Both the position numbers and the translations under genes were made by a program. From Rhynchopus sp. YZ270_cl-10 (taxonomy: Eukaryota; Euglenozoa; Diplonemea; Diplonemida; Diplonemidae): DNA of 64,000 nt. Positions 43,652 to 54,626 of this stretch are shown here, piece after piece. How positions within the stretch are numbered: the first letter of the stretch is position 1; every line of letters starts with the position of its first letter. The DNA lies in assembly GCA_964035575.1 (NCBI GenBank), contig OZ037846.1:89501-153500 (forward strand), written 5' to 3'. The notes under the pieces were generated by a model, which was not told where the DNA came from, made no database searches, and worked only from the letters and a program-made list of their open reading frames with translations.

Positions 43652-44266
43652 ATGGGTAGTATCTGGATCCAGATTCCAGGTAATTCCAGAAAAATTCCAG
43701 GTATTCCAGATCTGGATTTTTTCTGGAATTAGGCTTTTTGCACTGTTGGTGACTGTGTGTATTTACGTATGTACCACGAATTTGTCCATTTTGGCAAAGT
43801 GACCCCACTACTGGACGGACGGATTCCAAAAAATGCAAATGCTGGTGTTTTTGGACGATGTATAATAGTATTTCCCGGCCAAAAAACCCACACAAATTAT
43901 AAAGTGGGACCCCCCACTGTCAAGGACATGTCGATCTTGGCCCCCTCCGGAACACCATGTGATGGAAATTCTAAGAAACCTTTCGTTTATTAGTCTTTGC
44001 CATTGTCGCTGAAGCGCTCACTCCCCTCTATCCCCGAGTTCTCTTCCTATTCACATTTGCACTGTGTAGAGAGAACAACAAAAACCATGGGGAGGAAACC
44101 AAACGCAACGACCACTTCCAGATCGGAATGTGCCTTTGTGTTGCGCGCAGATTTCTGCTTAAACCCACCTGGAATACACCTGGAATTACCTGGAAAAAAC
44201 CTGGAATTTCACGAAAAATCTGAGAAACCTGTAATCACCTGGAACTGGATCCAGATACTACCCATG
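43652..44266. mobile_element. MITE, CATGGGTAGTATCTGG family, 615 bp
   Basis: Inverted ends with TTTAAT on both sides (43646-43651, 44267-44272). Subterminal ACCTGGAAT repeats. The centre holds the shared 70-bp module (43779-43855, minus orientation). Its counterpart in copy 2 is 53046-53691, which has 27 extra bases of the ACCTGGAA repeat. Confidence 0.75.
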
Positions 44267-44435
44267 TTTAATTAAAAAAAAAAGGACTCGATAAGTTGTG
44301 GAGATTCGATACTGATGCAAAAACGAAACAAAACTTGGAACACGGATACTCAGATCTGCCAGATTTAGGAGTATTCGTGTTCCAACGTGTTGTAAAATAA
44401 CCCCCCTTTTTTTTTTTTGTTGCCTTCAATACAAC

Positions 44436-45259
44436 CAGGGCACTAGCTAGACTTTTTTTTTTCCGTTTTTTTGCGGTTTTGCGGTTTCAAAAAAAAAATT
44501 TCGCGCGGCGACAAACTAGAAGGGAAAACACACGAATGAGGGACGGGGAGATTTTGGGAAGGGGTTATTTACAGGGCATTTTTTACGGGGCTAAACCCGA
44601 CTGACCCCTGGTGTAATCTCCTGCCAACTTCATTGCATGTATCAGAATGCTTCTGTGCGTGAGCATGAGTTGCCGCATGGTCTGCACAGCTTCCGACGTT
44701 CGCACATACTCCCCCCAGTTTCCTGTTTGCTGTCAACCATTCTATCACATACTCCTCCATGTTCGCGGTGGCACGCCGGCTCACTAAGCTCTGACTTAAT
44801 CTCTCTGATCGTGGACCACCCCTCTACCTGAATCGATTGCATTTTCGGTTGCAAAATGCAACTGTCCAAATTGCAAGGGGATTCCCGAAGACATTGTAAA
44901 ATAATAAATGGCGCCGCAGGCAAAAAAAATTAGGGTACGGTGTAAAAATGCCGGTTTTACACCAGAGTCACTCAATAAACCCTTTTTTTGCGAAGCAAAA
45001 AAGGAAAATGGCGCCGCAGGCAAAAAAAATATGGGTTAACTCCGCGAGCGAAGCGAGCGGAAATTTTTTTGGGGTGTACTTCCGTGAGCGCAGCGAGCAG
45101 AAATAAATTAAGGTGCTATCATGCCAGTCATCTGGGGGTCGGGCGAGGGGGTCCGACAGTGCACAAAACCCCCCACATTTTTTTTTTCTTCTGCCCCGAG
45201 ATTTTCCGTTTTTTTTTTTTTTCCGCCAAACCGCAAAAAAGCACCTAGCTAGTGCCCTG
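44436..45259. mobile_element. hAT-like MITE, 824 bp, with empty site in copy 2
   Basis: Ends CAGGGCACTAGCTAG inverted; perfect 8-bp duplication AATACAAC (44428-44435, 45260-45267). Copy 2 (about 53846-53855) has the target once and no element. The middle shares modules with 32969-33508 and 36055-36593 and keeps the unexpanded CATCATGCCAGTCATC sequence. Confidence 0.92.
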
Positions 45260-45517
45260 AATACAACCTCTGCCTTTTGGTTTCATGAAGGATTGTCAAC
45301 AATCAAAAACGAGTCACAATTCTGCTGGGTTCCACTGGTCGCCGTTTTACCTGGCAGAGTGGAAGCGGGGGATGTGTAACAGTGTACACACGGAAGGGGT
45401 GATGTGCGAGGTGGCTGTGCGCTGCACCATCTTTTAATGAACGATAAACTTAATACGAACGTTTATCGTTCATTAGTTTTCTCGGTTGCGGTGTATCGCT
45501 GTGCACACACACACACA

Positions 45518-45577
45518 TGGGGCCATATTCTGAGCAAGAATTACCCCTACTAGTTATCAAACACACACACACACACC
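45518..45577. repeat. LINE target-site duplication, left copy
   Basis: About 58 bases from TGGGGCCATATTCTGAGC to the CA run; repeated at 48541-48598 and present once in copy 2 (54104-54163). Confidence 0.85.
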
Positions 45578-45586
45578 AATGGTATC

Positions 45587-45847
45587 ATGCAGGGGTGCCC
45601 ATTGAGTGTGATCCTAATAAACATTGTTATCAGCGTATGGATGCGTGAGGTCGACAGCAAGGGGGCTGAGACCACATCATTCGTTGACGACATCTACGCC
45701 ACTGCCCCATCTCACCAGCTCCAGCAGATGGCCGTTGACCGAACAGTGATCTTCTCTCACCACACCCAGATGGACATCAGCGTCTCAAAGTCGCTCACCT
45801 TCTCACCTTCTCCACGTGCCGCACGCGCCCATGTGAAATCAAGGTGA
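45587..45847 (+). pseudogene. LINE reverse transcriptase fragment
   Basis: Reads QGCPLS (RT motif B) and FVDDIYA (catalytic Asp pair). The frame stops at 45845-45847; the natural continuation lies in another frame that is already coding-like (RPCEIKVINVQTGELM) from about 45826, so a frameshift of one or two bases separates the parts. Confidence 0.85.
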
Positions 45848-48522
45848 TCAACGTGCAAACCGGAGAGCTAATGTGCCACAACCCTCCGACGTTCCTCCCT
45901 GTCAAGAACAGCTTCAACAGCTTCGACAGCACAGGGGTCATGCAGCACGCACAACCAGGCACCAACCTTAGCTCCTTGCCCGTCTCCAATCGCATCTCCA
46001 ACAGGTCCTCAAACGCGGTGAAGAACCTGGGAAGGGTGCGGTCCCTCCCAACACCAGTAAACCACCGAGACCACATAGCGGCAATGACTGCGGGGTCAAA
46101 GTGCTATTATGGCGCGTCCGTGACTTACCTGTCCCCGGAGAAACGGGCAAAACTTCAGAAAAACTTCACAGCAGCTGTCTGGACCGGGCCTTCGCGACGT
46201 GCTGTGGTGGCGGTCATGCACATCCTACAGCACGGCCACCGACTAGACCCGGAGATGGTCTTCCACATTCGCAGGCTACGTGCGTGGATCAAACAGATGA
46301 GAAGAGAAAACTGCAGACATCTATGTGCGGTGGCGTGGCAGCACAGAGATTCCCTGTCCTACGGACCGTTCTTCCTCCTCAATGAATCACTGAACGCCTT
46401 GGGGTGGGACTGGGTTGCCCCCAACCAAGTCAGATTCACCAACGAATCAGGAGACCAAACCCTGCTGGACGTTGACACCCTCACCGAAAAGCAAGCCACG
46501 TCAGTCGAGGCCGAGGCACGTCACAAACTGCGGAATGCCCTAATGAGGTCCCTTGCGAACAAGCGATCGAGCGACTACGACGGACTCCAACATGGTGTTG
46601 ACGGCAGAGTGACCAGGCACCTGCTGGAAGACCCCGAGAGCAACTTAACCGGGTACCAGAAAGGCATCCTTCGCTCCATCATCGCAGGGGCAATGACAAC
46701 AACGGGTAGATCCGGCCTCATCACCGACGGATGCCCTTACTGTGAGACCGAAGCCCGCGAAACAGTTCGCCATATGTGGTGGGAATGCAGTGCGTGGGAG
46801 GAGGTACGCAGCCGTCACCCTGTCGCAGCCGCGGACAGGACGGACTGGCCGAACTGTCTGGTCATTTGCGGGGTGGCACCACGGTACCGTCACGACTGCC
46901 ACGACAACGTTCTCCCGCGAGACGACCACGAGAGGATCGCACTAGTGAGAAATCTGCAAAGGCTATTCATAGAGATAGTCAGGCAAAGACAGATTCGAGA
47001 TGACCGCCCAGCAGAGTCGGCCCGCCACCACCGCCTGGTTGACTACCCATGGGGATGGTCTTCTCCCCAACCCATGCGAGTGCAACTCCCTTCACTGCGT
47101 TACCAAGACGTGGGGGCCATATGGAAACACAGTGAAGACCTATGGTACGCAACCAACCACTGGGTAAACAGTCTGCAATGGGCGCATAACGGATCGGAGC
47201 ACTCCGTTAGCTACATTGAGCTCGCAATAGACTTCGAGCTGACCACGGGACTTTCCTTGCCGGGTATCAAGAACCGTAGATACCAGCCATACTGTGCGTC
47301 TCAAACCGTGTGCACTGTGCGCAACACCCTAGAAGGCCGCCAGGGCACAGAGGTGTTCTTTGATGGTGGTGCTAGACAGAACGGTACGGTATTTGCGAGG
47401 GCAGGGGCAGGAGCAGTTGTCTACATCGACGGGGTGAAGGCAGCATCCGTAGCTACGCCCCTGCCATTTGCAAGAAGCAACAACGTTGCCGAGTACGAAG
47501 GGGCTAGCAGTGGCCTTTGCCTTCTTCGCGACCTACCCCCAGAAGTGTGTGGCCAGGCGACCATATACGGTGACTCTAAACTGATCATCGAGCACATCAA
47601 GGGGAACACAACATGCAAAGAGAACCTCCAGCCATTCCTCCACCGCATCAGGGCCCAAATCCGAGACCTGCAACCCCGCTACGTCATCGAATGGCGCCAC
47701 GTCAAGCGGAACCTCAACACTGACGCTGACGCTCTCAGCAATGAAGCGATGGATGCGGTCGAAGTTGCGAGGGCGGAGCAGCTAAGCCAGGCAGCTGCAG
47801 AATACCCTCTCTTCCAAAAGAGCGTATGGGCCAAAGCACTGTCACTGCAGAGCCTCACCCGTGACCTACGCAGTGTGGTCCAAGTCGACAGTTGGACCAG
47901 AGGCAAAGAGGGAGGTGTCACCAGTCTGACAGCGCTCGGAGGGACAGTGGTGCAAGGGGTAAACCGACGGGCTGTGCTTTCCGCCAAGACAGAGGCCGTC
48001 CTCCGCCACCTCAACGCCCACAACATCCGCAGCGAACAGCCGCATGGCCCTAGCTCCATCCTGTATGAGGAGAGCCAAGCATGGGCAGCACGGTTCTACC
48101 CCCAGGACCACTACGCCGCGAACTGGACGGAGGCATCCAGCCAGGCACGGGGCAGAGCGGCGGTGGACACTGCAGCCTTCAGGTCCAGACCCCCGCGACC
48201 AGCCCCCGCGGGGGCCCGCAAGAACGCCAAAATCATCTCATGTGAGAGCCACGGAAAAGTCAGATGTGTGTCCTGTGTGAAAGTGCGAGCCGTAGTGGAA
48301 ACCTGCTGCAACCTGCACCACAGAGAGGATGATGGCCTTGAGCTTGTGATGGACTTCTGCCTGAGCCACAGATTGACGCGCTGTGGGGCCTGCCACTTGG
48401 ACAGAAAAAGCCTAAACGAATGCTGCCACTCCTGCCACCCGCAATTCAAGCACGCGGCCCAGGAAGGCATTCAACCACTGCATCACCGTCACGACCCTTC
48501 GGGGGCGTCTGCCGTGACGTGA
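45844..48522 (+). CDS. LINE ORF remainder: RT thumb, zf-RVT, RNase H, C-terminal zinc motifs
   Basis: Open to TGA at 48520-48522. Contains a zf-RVT signature CPYC-x7-H-x4-C (about 46735-46790); a type I RNase H with Asp in FFDGGAR, Glu in VAEYEG, Asp in YGDSKL and Asp in NTDADALSNEA (47350-47750); then a Cys/His-rich C-terminus with two copies of C-x2-H-x4-C-x2-C-x9-CC-x2-[HC]-H (about 48235-48465). RT, RNase H, C-terminal zinc domain is the order in trypanosome ingi/L1Tc elements. It has no own ATG at the start; it is a fragment of a longer protein. Confidence 0.9.
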   Translation: MINVQTGELMCHNPPTFLPVKNSFNSFDSTGVMQHAQPGTNLSSLPVSNRISNRSSNAVKNLGRVRSLPTPVNHRDHIAAMTAGSKCYYGASVTYLSPEKRAKLQKNFTAAVWTGPSRRAVVAVMHILQHGHRLDPEMVFHIRRLRAWIKQMRRENCRHLCAVAWQHRDSLSYGPFFLLNESLNALGWDWVAPNQVRFTNESGDQTLLDVDTLTEKQATSVEAEARHKLRNALMRSLANKRSSDYDGLQHGVDGRVTRHLLEDPESNLTGYQKGILRSIIAGAMTTTGRSGLITDGCPYCETEARETVRHMWWECSAWEEVRSRHPVAAADRTDWPNCLVICGVAPRYRHDCHDNVLPRDDHERIALVRNLQRLFIEIVRQRQIRDDRPAESARHHRLVDYPWGWSSPQPMRVQLPSLRYQDVGAIWKHSEDLWYATNHWVNSLQWAHNGSEHSVSYIELAIDFELTTGLSLPGIKNRRYQPYCASQTVCTVRNTLEGRQGTEVFFDGGARQNGTVFARAGAGAVVYIDGVKAASVATPLPFARSNNVAEYEGASSGLCLLRDLPPEVCGQATIYGDSKLIIEHIKGNTTCKENLQPFLHRIRAQIRDLQPRYVIEWRHVKRNLNTDADALSNEAMDAVEVARAEQLSQAAAEYPLFQKSVWAKALSLQSLTRDLRSVVQVDSWTRGKEGGVTSLTALGGTVVQGVNRRAVLSAKTEAVLRHLNAHNIRSEQPHGPSSILYEESQAWAARFYPQDHYAANWTEASSQARGRAAVDTAAFRSRPPRPAPAGARKNAKIISCESHGKVRCVSCVKVRAVVETCCNLHHREDDGLELVMDFCLSHRLTRCGACHLDRKSLNECCHSCHPQFKHAAQEGIQPLHHRHDPSGASAVT

Positions 48523-48540
48523 GCACCCCCCCCCCCTTTT

Positions 48541-49060
48541 TGGGGCCATATTCTGAGCAAGAATTACCCCTACTAGTTATCAAACACACACACACACAGC
48601 TAGAACACATTAGATTGAAAACTAATATAAGCGGGGAGGGGAAAATGCTGGAGGGGTTTTTTTTTTGCTGAAACTGAAACTGAAACCCAGCACAATACGC
48701 TATTTATATGCACCCATCCACAGAAGTCTTCCAACAAAAGAAACAAACGTCTGTGAGGATTTATAGCAGTGCTGAGGTTTTCTTCTTTCTTTTGAATAAC
48801 TTGAATAATTGATAGACACCTCGCTTTTTTTTCTCGTGTGAGCTCCACGCAGCCGTTCCTCGCCTATCTCTCGTTTCGTGGATTACCGTTACCTTTTCTT
48901 TTGAAGCTTCAAAAACGACCCACCTGATTCCCCAGATGTGTTTCTAAGCCAAGTCAGCCGTGTTGCACGTCCACAACGTACTGTCATAGGTCAAGGCAGT
49001 TCTGAACGTTGATGAGTAAACTTCACGTACTGCATGCCTAACACGCCTCAGCCCAATTGA
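48541..49060. other. 3' flank of EGF-like gene, copy 1
   Basis: No gene seen; begins with the right LINE target duplication (48541-48598). Nearly identical to 54104-54626. Confidence 0.6.
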
Positions 49061-51758
49061 CTACACGATCACAACTGACGTCACCTCCTCCATCCTCTCC
49101 TTGCTGCGTGGGTACCTGCGTCCAGTTGGGAACATAGCTGGCATGGGGGCCATCCCACCTGTCTCCAGGGACGTTGTCAACCTGCCCATTCTGCCCTCCG
49201 GTGGCGTGTGGCGTGCTGAGTCGGCGCTCATCAAGGAATGTGAGGGCCGCTTCTGGCTTGCAAGGAGCAGGTCCTGCAGGGGGCTGGCCTCGTACATCGG
49301 GATCACGTCTGCGGGATGCGGTGACATGGGGTTGTGCACGACAGAGTGTTCTGCAAGGAGCATTTCCTGTTGTTGTTGTTGTTGTTGTTGTTGCTGCTGT
49401 TGCTGTGGTGGAGGCAGCTGCTGGTGGTGCTGCTGTGGGGGATAGCTGTGCACTGTCTTCGCAGCAGGCTGGTTCTTTCTGCGCATCAGACAAAACCCTG
49501 CCAAGGCACAGAGGCACAGAACCAGCACCGCAGCCGCAATGATGATGATCAGCAAAACAGTGCCGCCGTTGTCGTCGTCTGTGCCGTTGGGTGAGGAGTT
49601 CGTGGGTGAGTAGCAGATGTAGTCGTTTGCTTTGGTGCTCGGGTCTGCACAATACTTCCCGTCGGGGCACGGCTTGGCGAGGCATTCGTCACTTGCGGTG
49701 TTGCCGGTGCTGCTGTCGATGGGCGCCTCAGGTGATGGGGGGCAGACGGCCTGCTTTGCGACAGCCTTCGCGGCACGGTCGGGACACGTGCACACAAAGT
49801 CGCCCGTCTTCGCTGTGTTCGGGTCGGCGCAGTCTTGAACTGTGCCGCACGGACGCGACGTGCATTCGTCTCTTGCGGAAGACAGGGAAGACGGGTCGCA
49901 GTTCGCTGGCGATGCGACAGCCGTGAGGGATGTGTCTGAGGTGCAGGTGCAGACGTAGTTGTGGGTGTCAGTCAAGTCCGGGTCGGTGCAGGTCTGCCCT
50001 TCTCCACAGAGGTCGGCAGGAAGGCATTCGTCTTCCGGGCAGGAGTCCACCTGCCCTCCTACCTTTGACAGCTTCCCGTCTTCGTCGCAGGAGCAGATGA
50101 AGTCGCCTTTCTCTGTCAGGGACGGGTCCGAGCAGTACTGATCCCACCCGCAGGAAAACAAAAAGCATTCGTCTTCCGAAATGTCGCACGACTCCACCGG
50201 CCCACCAACCTGTGCTCGCGTCACGTCCGCCAGACAATAGCACTCAAAGTCGCCAGTCACAAACTCATCGTCATCCCTGCACATCTGTCCAGAGGGGCAT
50301 GGCCAGCTGCTCGCTAGACACTCACTCACACCACACACCGCACGTTCACCGACCGCGCTTCTGTCCTTGTCCGAGTCGCATGTGCACACAAAGTCTCCGT
50401 CCTTCGAAGTGTCCGGGTCGGTGCAGGTCTGCCCTTCTCCACAGAGGTCGGCAAGAAGGCATTCGTCTTCCGGGCAGGAGTCCACCTGCCCCCCTACCTT
50501 TGACAGCTTCCCGTCTTCGTCGCAGGAGCAGATGAAGTCGCCTTTCTCTGTCAGGGACGGGTCCGAGCAGTACTGATCCCACCCGCAGGAAAACAAAAGA
50601 CATTCGTCTTCCGAAATGTCGCACGACTCCACCGGCCCACCAACCTGTGCTCGCGTCACGTCCACCAGACAATAGCACTCAAAGTCGCCAGTCACAAACT
50701 CATCGTCATCCCTGCACATCTGTCCAGAGGAACATGGCCAGCTGCTCGCTAGACACTCACTCACACCACACACCGCACGTTCACCGACCGCGCTTCTGTC
50801 CTTGTCCGAGTCGCATGTGCACACAAAGTCTCCGTCCTTCGAAGTGTCCGGGTCGGTGCAGGTCTGAGCGAGACCACACGGGTCCGTAGCACATTCGTCT
50901 GTGCTCAGCGGCTTTTCTGTCACAGGATTTTCGCACACATCACAGGACCAATGCACTTCTGCCATCGGCTCATAGGTGTCGTCATTATAGACACCATGAT
51001 AGGCCCACAGCGACACAGCACTGCCCGCATGGCAGGGAACGGAGAAGGTTGCGGGCACTATCTTGTGGGACTTATACATGGATCCGTCTGATCCCACCAC
51101 ATTGGCGTACTGCGAATGTACGGTCACCTCCAGCGTCAACGCCCAGTCGCAACGCACAACAAAGAACGCATGTTTCGCTCTAAACGAATGGGTGAGTGGC
51201 GCATCTACGTCACATTCGTAGTCAGCGTCGCTGCAGTTTGTCTACGCTGTCTACGCTGTCTTTGTCTACCTTCGCCATGGGGGCGGAAGGTGGCTTGGGG
51301 GGCGGGTCCGAAGTGCTTGTGATGTCCAGGTACACTTTGCAATCGAAGAAGGGGCTCGATGAGCTGCAACTGGAAACGGTTTCGTATGTAAGCTCGAGTT
51401 TGTCGGCAGCGAGGTCGACGTTGACAGCAAGGTTCCAGATTCGTTCGTCTGTGACGTATGCCAGGTCTGACATGTCTGTCGTCTCGCCACCGACATTCAA
51501 ACGCAACGTAACAGGATCAGTGCACGCACTCGGCACACGACGCGAGATCACAACACGCGAGAGAACGACCTTGTTCAAATCGGACAACGTTGGCGTGAAA
51601 AACGATAGTGCTTCCGTGGACCAAATAACGCCCTTGTGATTACTGTCCCAAGGAGCCGCCGTCGCTCTGATAACGCTGTGCCCCGCAAGCATCTCGTAAG
51701 CACCCACACTGCAGGAGGCCAGCAGACACGCAGCAATGGACAGTTTCATATTATGCAT
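49061..51758 (-). pseudogene. EGF-like repeat surface protein, copy 1 (one frame lesion)
   Basis: The ATG at 51756-51758 begins a signal peptide (LSIAACLLASCSVGA). A beta-rich N-terminal domain follows, then EGF-like repeats of about 48 residues with the pattern DEC-x4-PCG-xx-QxC-xDP...GDFxCxC: nine units, against six in copy 2. Then a membrane segment (VLLIIIIAAAVLVLCLCALAGF), and a cytoplasmic tail with a poly-Gln run (CAA repeats at 49367-49412) and Tyr/Pro-rich end. Near 51215-51250 a GTAGACAGC tandem repeat replaces 26 bases by 27, shifting the frame between signal/N-domain (51222-51758) and the rest (49061-51157). Likely a type I adhesion or recognition protein. Confidence 0.8.
49968..50837 (-). 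repeat. 435-bp tandem duplication of three EGF-like units
   Basis: Two adjacent blocks of 435 bases (145 codons) repeat DECxLADLCG, DECxLFSCGW and SECLASSWPC units; copy 2 has only one block. 435 is a multiple of 3, so the frame is kept. Confidence 0.85.
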
Positions 51759-51862
51759 TTTGTGTGCCTGCTGGTGATAGGTGGTAAAGGACGTGTTGTG
51801 AATCTTGTCTAACGTTGTCCCTCGTCTTTTTTAAAATATACAGTCGGACAAGTAATATTTGC

Positions 51863-52283
51863 AACCAAAAAAAGGAGCCAATACTTACAATTACAAGAAA
51901 ACCCCTAAAATCCGCCAATATTAGTTGGTCGCCCAGTTTCTTGTCCTACGGTATATCGAGACCGTCTAGGATTCGATAGAAGGAAAAATCCGACTTCTAC
52001 GTGTCAATGCGTGCAGCTTTTGAATAACTGCGATTGCAAAAGGAATGACTAACACTTTTTAATTTATTTTAAAGGGTGCGGAGGGTGGGAAATATTTTGA
52101 AAAAAAGGTGTCGTTTGAGAAAAACAAACAAACGGACGCGCTGTGTGCAAAACGAGTGTTTCTCTGCGCGTGATATTTTGTGGGAAAGAATAAAACATTA
52201 TGAAAAAAGCTCGTTGCGTTCCCACTATCGTTTCCGCTGCGCTCTCACTAGCTTTCCCACTCCATTCGGTTTTCTCTTACGTA
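51863..52283. other. Spacer between the two duplicated copies
   Basis: No gene seen; A/T-rich unique sequence. Confidence 0.4.
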
Positions 52284-53045
52284 TTGGTTTTCCCACAAAT
52301 TATCGAAGAAATAAAAAAAAACCATACAAAAGAAACGCAAGTTTATTGTTTTATCGTATTCACAAACGATGTGTGTTTTGCCTGAAGTACAGAAAGTTCT
52401 CCAGCACAAAAAAAGAGAGGAAAAAGAAGCAGGGGTGCACAGACGGGCAACGTTTTCACGAGGGTCTCGAGCATTTTGCCAAACGACCTGTTAACTAAAT
52501 AAAGGCGCTTGTTTTTTCCCATTACAAGAGCCGAAACAGAAAAGGTAAGAAAAGGGAAAGTCCTGAAGTGCAGATGGTGATGCGAGAGAAGCGAGAAGCA
52601 CAAAAATGAGGGTGAAAACAGGGAATTTTGTAAGGGACTAGATATTTTTTTGCCAAACTGGTCCCCCCCCCTGGTATAATGAGAGAAGTGGGTACTGGCC
52701 GGGTTTGGCCAAGTCAGTTAAAGGTCGCTATGTCAGGTGCCCACCCTACGTAAACTAATCTGAGATACACACGCCTCACAAAGACCGCAACCCGAAGGAG
52801 TGATACTTAATGAGGACATGAGCACAACAGACTTCGCGCCTCGAGCGGATACGTATCCTCAGCAGTCTGACCTGGCCAAACTAGTGTAAAACTGATTTGT
52901 GTGTGTTAGTCAGGCGATGCCGTTGCACATGGAACAGCTTTGTGGTTGCAGGAAGGGTGTATGTGGAAAACTCTTGAATTAAAAAGTGAAGTGGGCGCTG
53001 ACACTCCGCGGTAGAAAAGAATTGAGAAAATCATGAATTTTTAAT

Positions 53046-53691
53046 CATGGGTAGTATCTGGATCCAGATTCCAGGTAATTCCAGAAAAATTCCAGGTATT
53101 CCAGATCTGGATTTTTTCTGGAATTAGGCTTTTTGCACTGTTGGTGACTGTGTGTATTTACGTATGTACCACGAATTTGTCCATTTTGGCAAAGTGACCC
53201 CACTACTGGACGGACGGATTCCAAAAAATGCAAATGCTGGTGTTTTTGGACGATGTATAATAGTATTTCCCGGCCAAAAAACCCACACAAATTATAAAGT
53301 GGGACCCCCCACTGTCAAGGACATGTCGATCTTGGCCCCCTCCGGAACACCATGTGATGGAAATTCTAAGAAACCTTTCGTTTATTAGTCTTTGCCATTG
53401 TCGCTGAAGCGCTCACTCCCCTCTATCCCCGAGTTCTCTTCCTATTCACATTTGCACTGTGTAGAGAGAACAACAAAAACCATGGGGAGGAAACCAAACG
53501 CAACGACCACTTCCAGATCGGAATGTGCCTTTGTGTTGCGCGCAGATTTCTGCTTAAACCCACCTGGAATACACCTGGAATTACCTGGAATTTACCTGGA
53601 ATCACCTGGAACACCTGGAAAAAACCTGGAATTTCACGAAAAATCTGAGAAACCTGTAATCACCTGGAACTGGATCCAGATACTACCCATG
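53046..53691. mobile_element. MITE, CATGGGTAGTATCTGG family (copy 2 counterpart)
   Basis: Same insertion as 43652-44266, inherited by duplication; TTTAAT on both sides. The shared module is at about 53172-53248. Confidence 0.75.
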
Positions 53692-54626
53692 TTTAATTTA
53701 AAAAAAAAGGACTCGATAAGTTGTGGAGATTCGATACTGTTGCAAAAACGAAACAAAACTTGGAACACGGATACTCAGATCTGCCAGATTTAGGAGTATT
53801 CGTGTTCCAACGTGTTGTAAAATAACCCCCTTTTTTTGTTGCCTTCAATACAACCTCTGCCTTTTGGTTTCATGAAGGATTGTCAACAATCAAAAACGAG
53901 TCACAATTCTGCTGGGTTCCACTGGTCGCCGTTTTACCTGGCAGAGTGGAAGCGGGGGATGTGTACCAGTGTACACACGGAAGGGGTGATGTGCGAGGTG
54001 GCTGTGCGCTGCACCATCTTTTAATGAACGATAAACTTAATACGAACGTTTATCGTTCATTAGTTTTCTCGGTTGCGGTGTATCGCTGTGCACACACACA
54101 CACATGGGGCCATATTCTGAGCAAGAATTACCCCTACTAGTTATCAAACACACACACACACACAGCTAGAACACATTAGATTGAAAACTAATATAAGCGG
54201 GGAGGGGAAAATGCTGGAGGGGTTTTTTTTTGGCTGAAACTGAAACTGAAACCCAGCACAATACGCTATTTATATGCACCCATCCACAGAAGTCTTCCAA
54301 CAAAAGAAACAAACGTCTGTGAGGATTTATAGCAGTGCTGAGGTTTTCTTCTTTCTTTTGAATAACTTGAATAATTGATAGACACCTCGCTTCTTTTTCT
54401 CGTGTGAGCTCCACGCAGCCGTTCCTCGCCTATCTCTCGTTTCGTGGATTACCGTTACCTTTTCTTTTGAAGCTTCAAAAACGACCCACCTGATTCCCCA
54501 GATGTGTTTCTAAGCCAAGTCAGCCGTGTTGCACGTCCACAACGTACTGTCATAGGTCAAGGCAGTTCTGAACGTTGATGAGTAAACTTCACGTACTGCA
54601 TGCCTAACACGCCTCAGCCCAATTGA

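Larger units (their letters stand above)
45578..48540 (+). mobile_element. 5'-truncated LINE, ingi/I-like architecture
   Basis: Bounded by a target duplication of about 58 bases. It begins inside the reverse transcriptase between the first Asp motif and the QGCPLS motif, so the endonuclease and the RT N-terminus are missing. It ends 18 bases after the stop with a C run and a T run instead of poly-A. Young: the flanking duplication and the empty paralogous site match nearly perfectly. Confidence 0.9.
42465..51862. repeat. Segmental duplication, copy 1
   Basis: Collinear with 52284-57000 on the same strand. Copy 1 additionally holds a LINE (45578-48540), a hAT-like MITE (44436-45259), about 365 bases near 43183-43548 absent from copy 2, and a 435-base internal tandem repeat in the EGF-like gene. 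Confidence 0.85.

Noticed and set aside
45844-48522. Host enzyme with an RNase H domain
   Set aside because: The preceding RT motifs, the zf-RVT signature and the target duplication show it is a LINE.
51160-51290. GT-AG intron in the EGF-like gene at GTAGAC...CTGCAG
   Set aside because: Removal does not restore the frame, and copy 2 reads through the corresponding sequence as coding.
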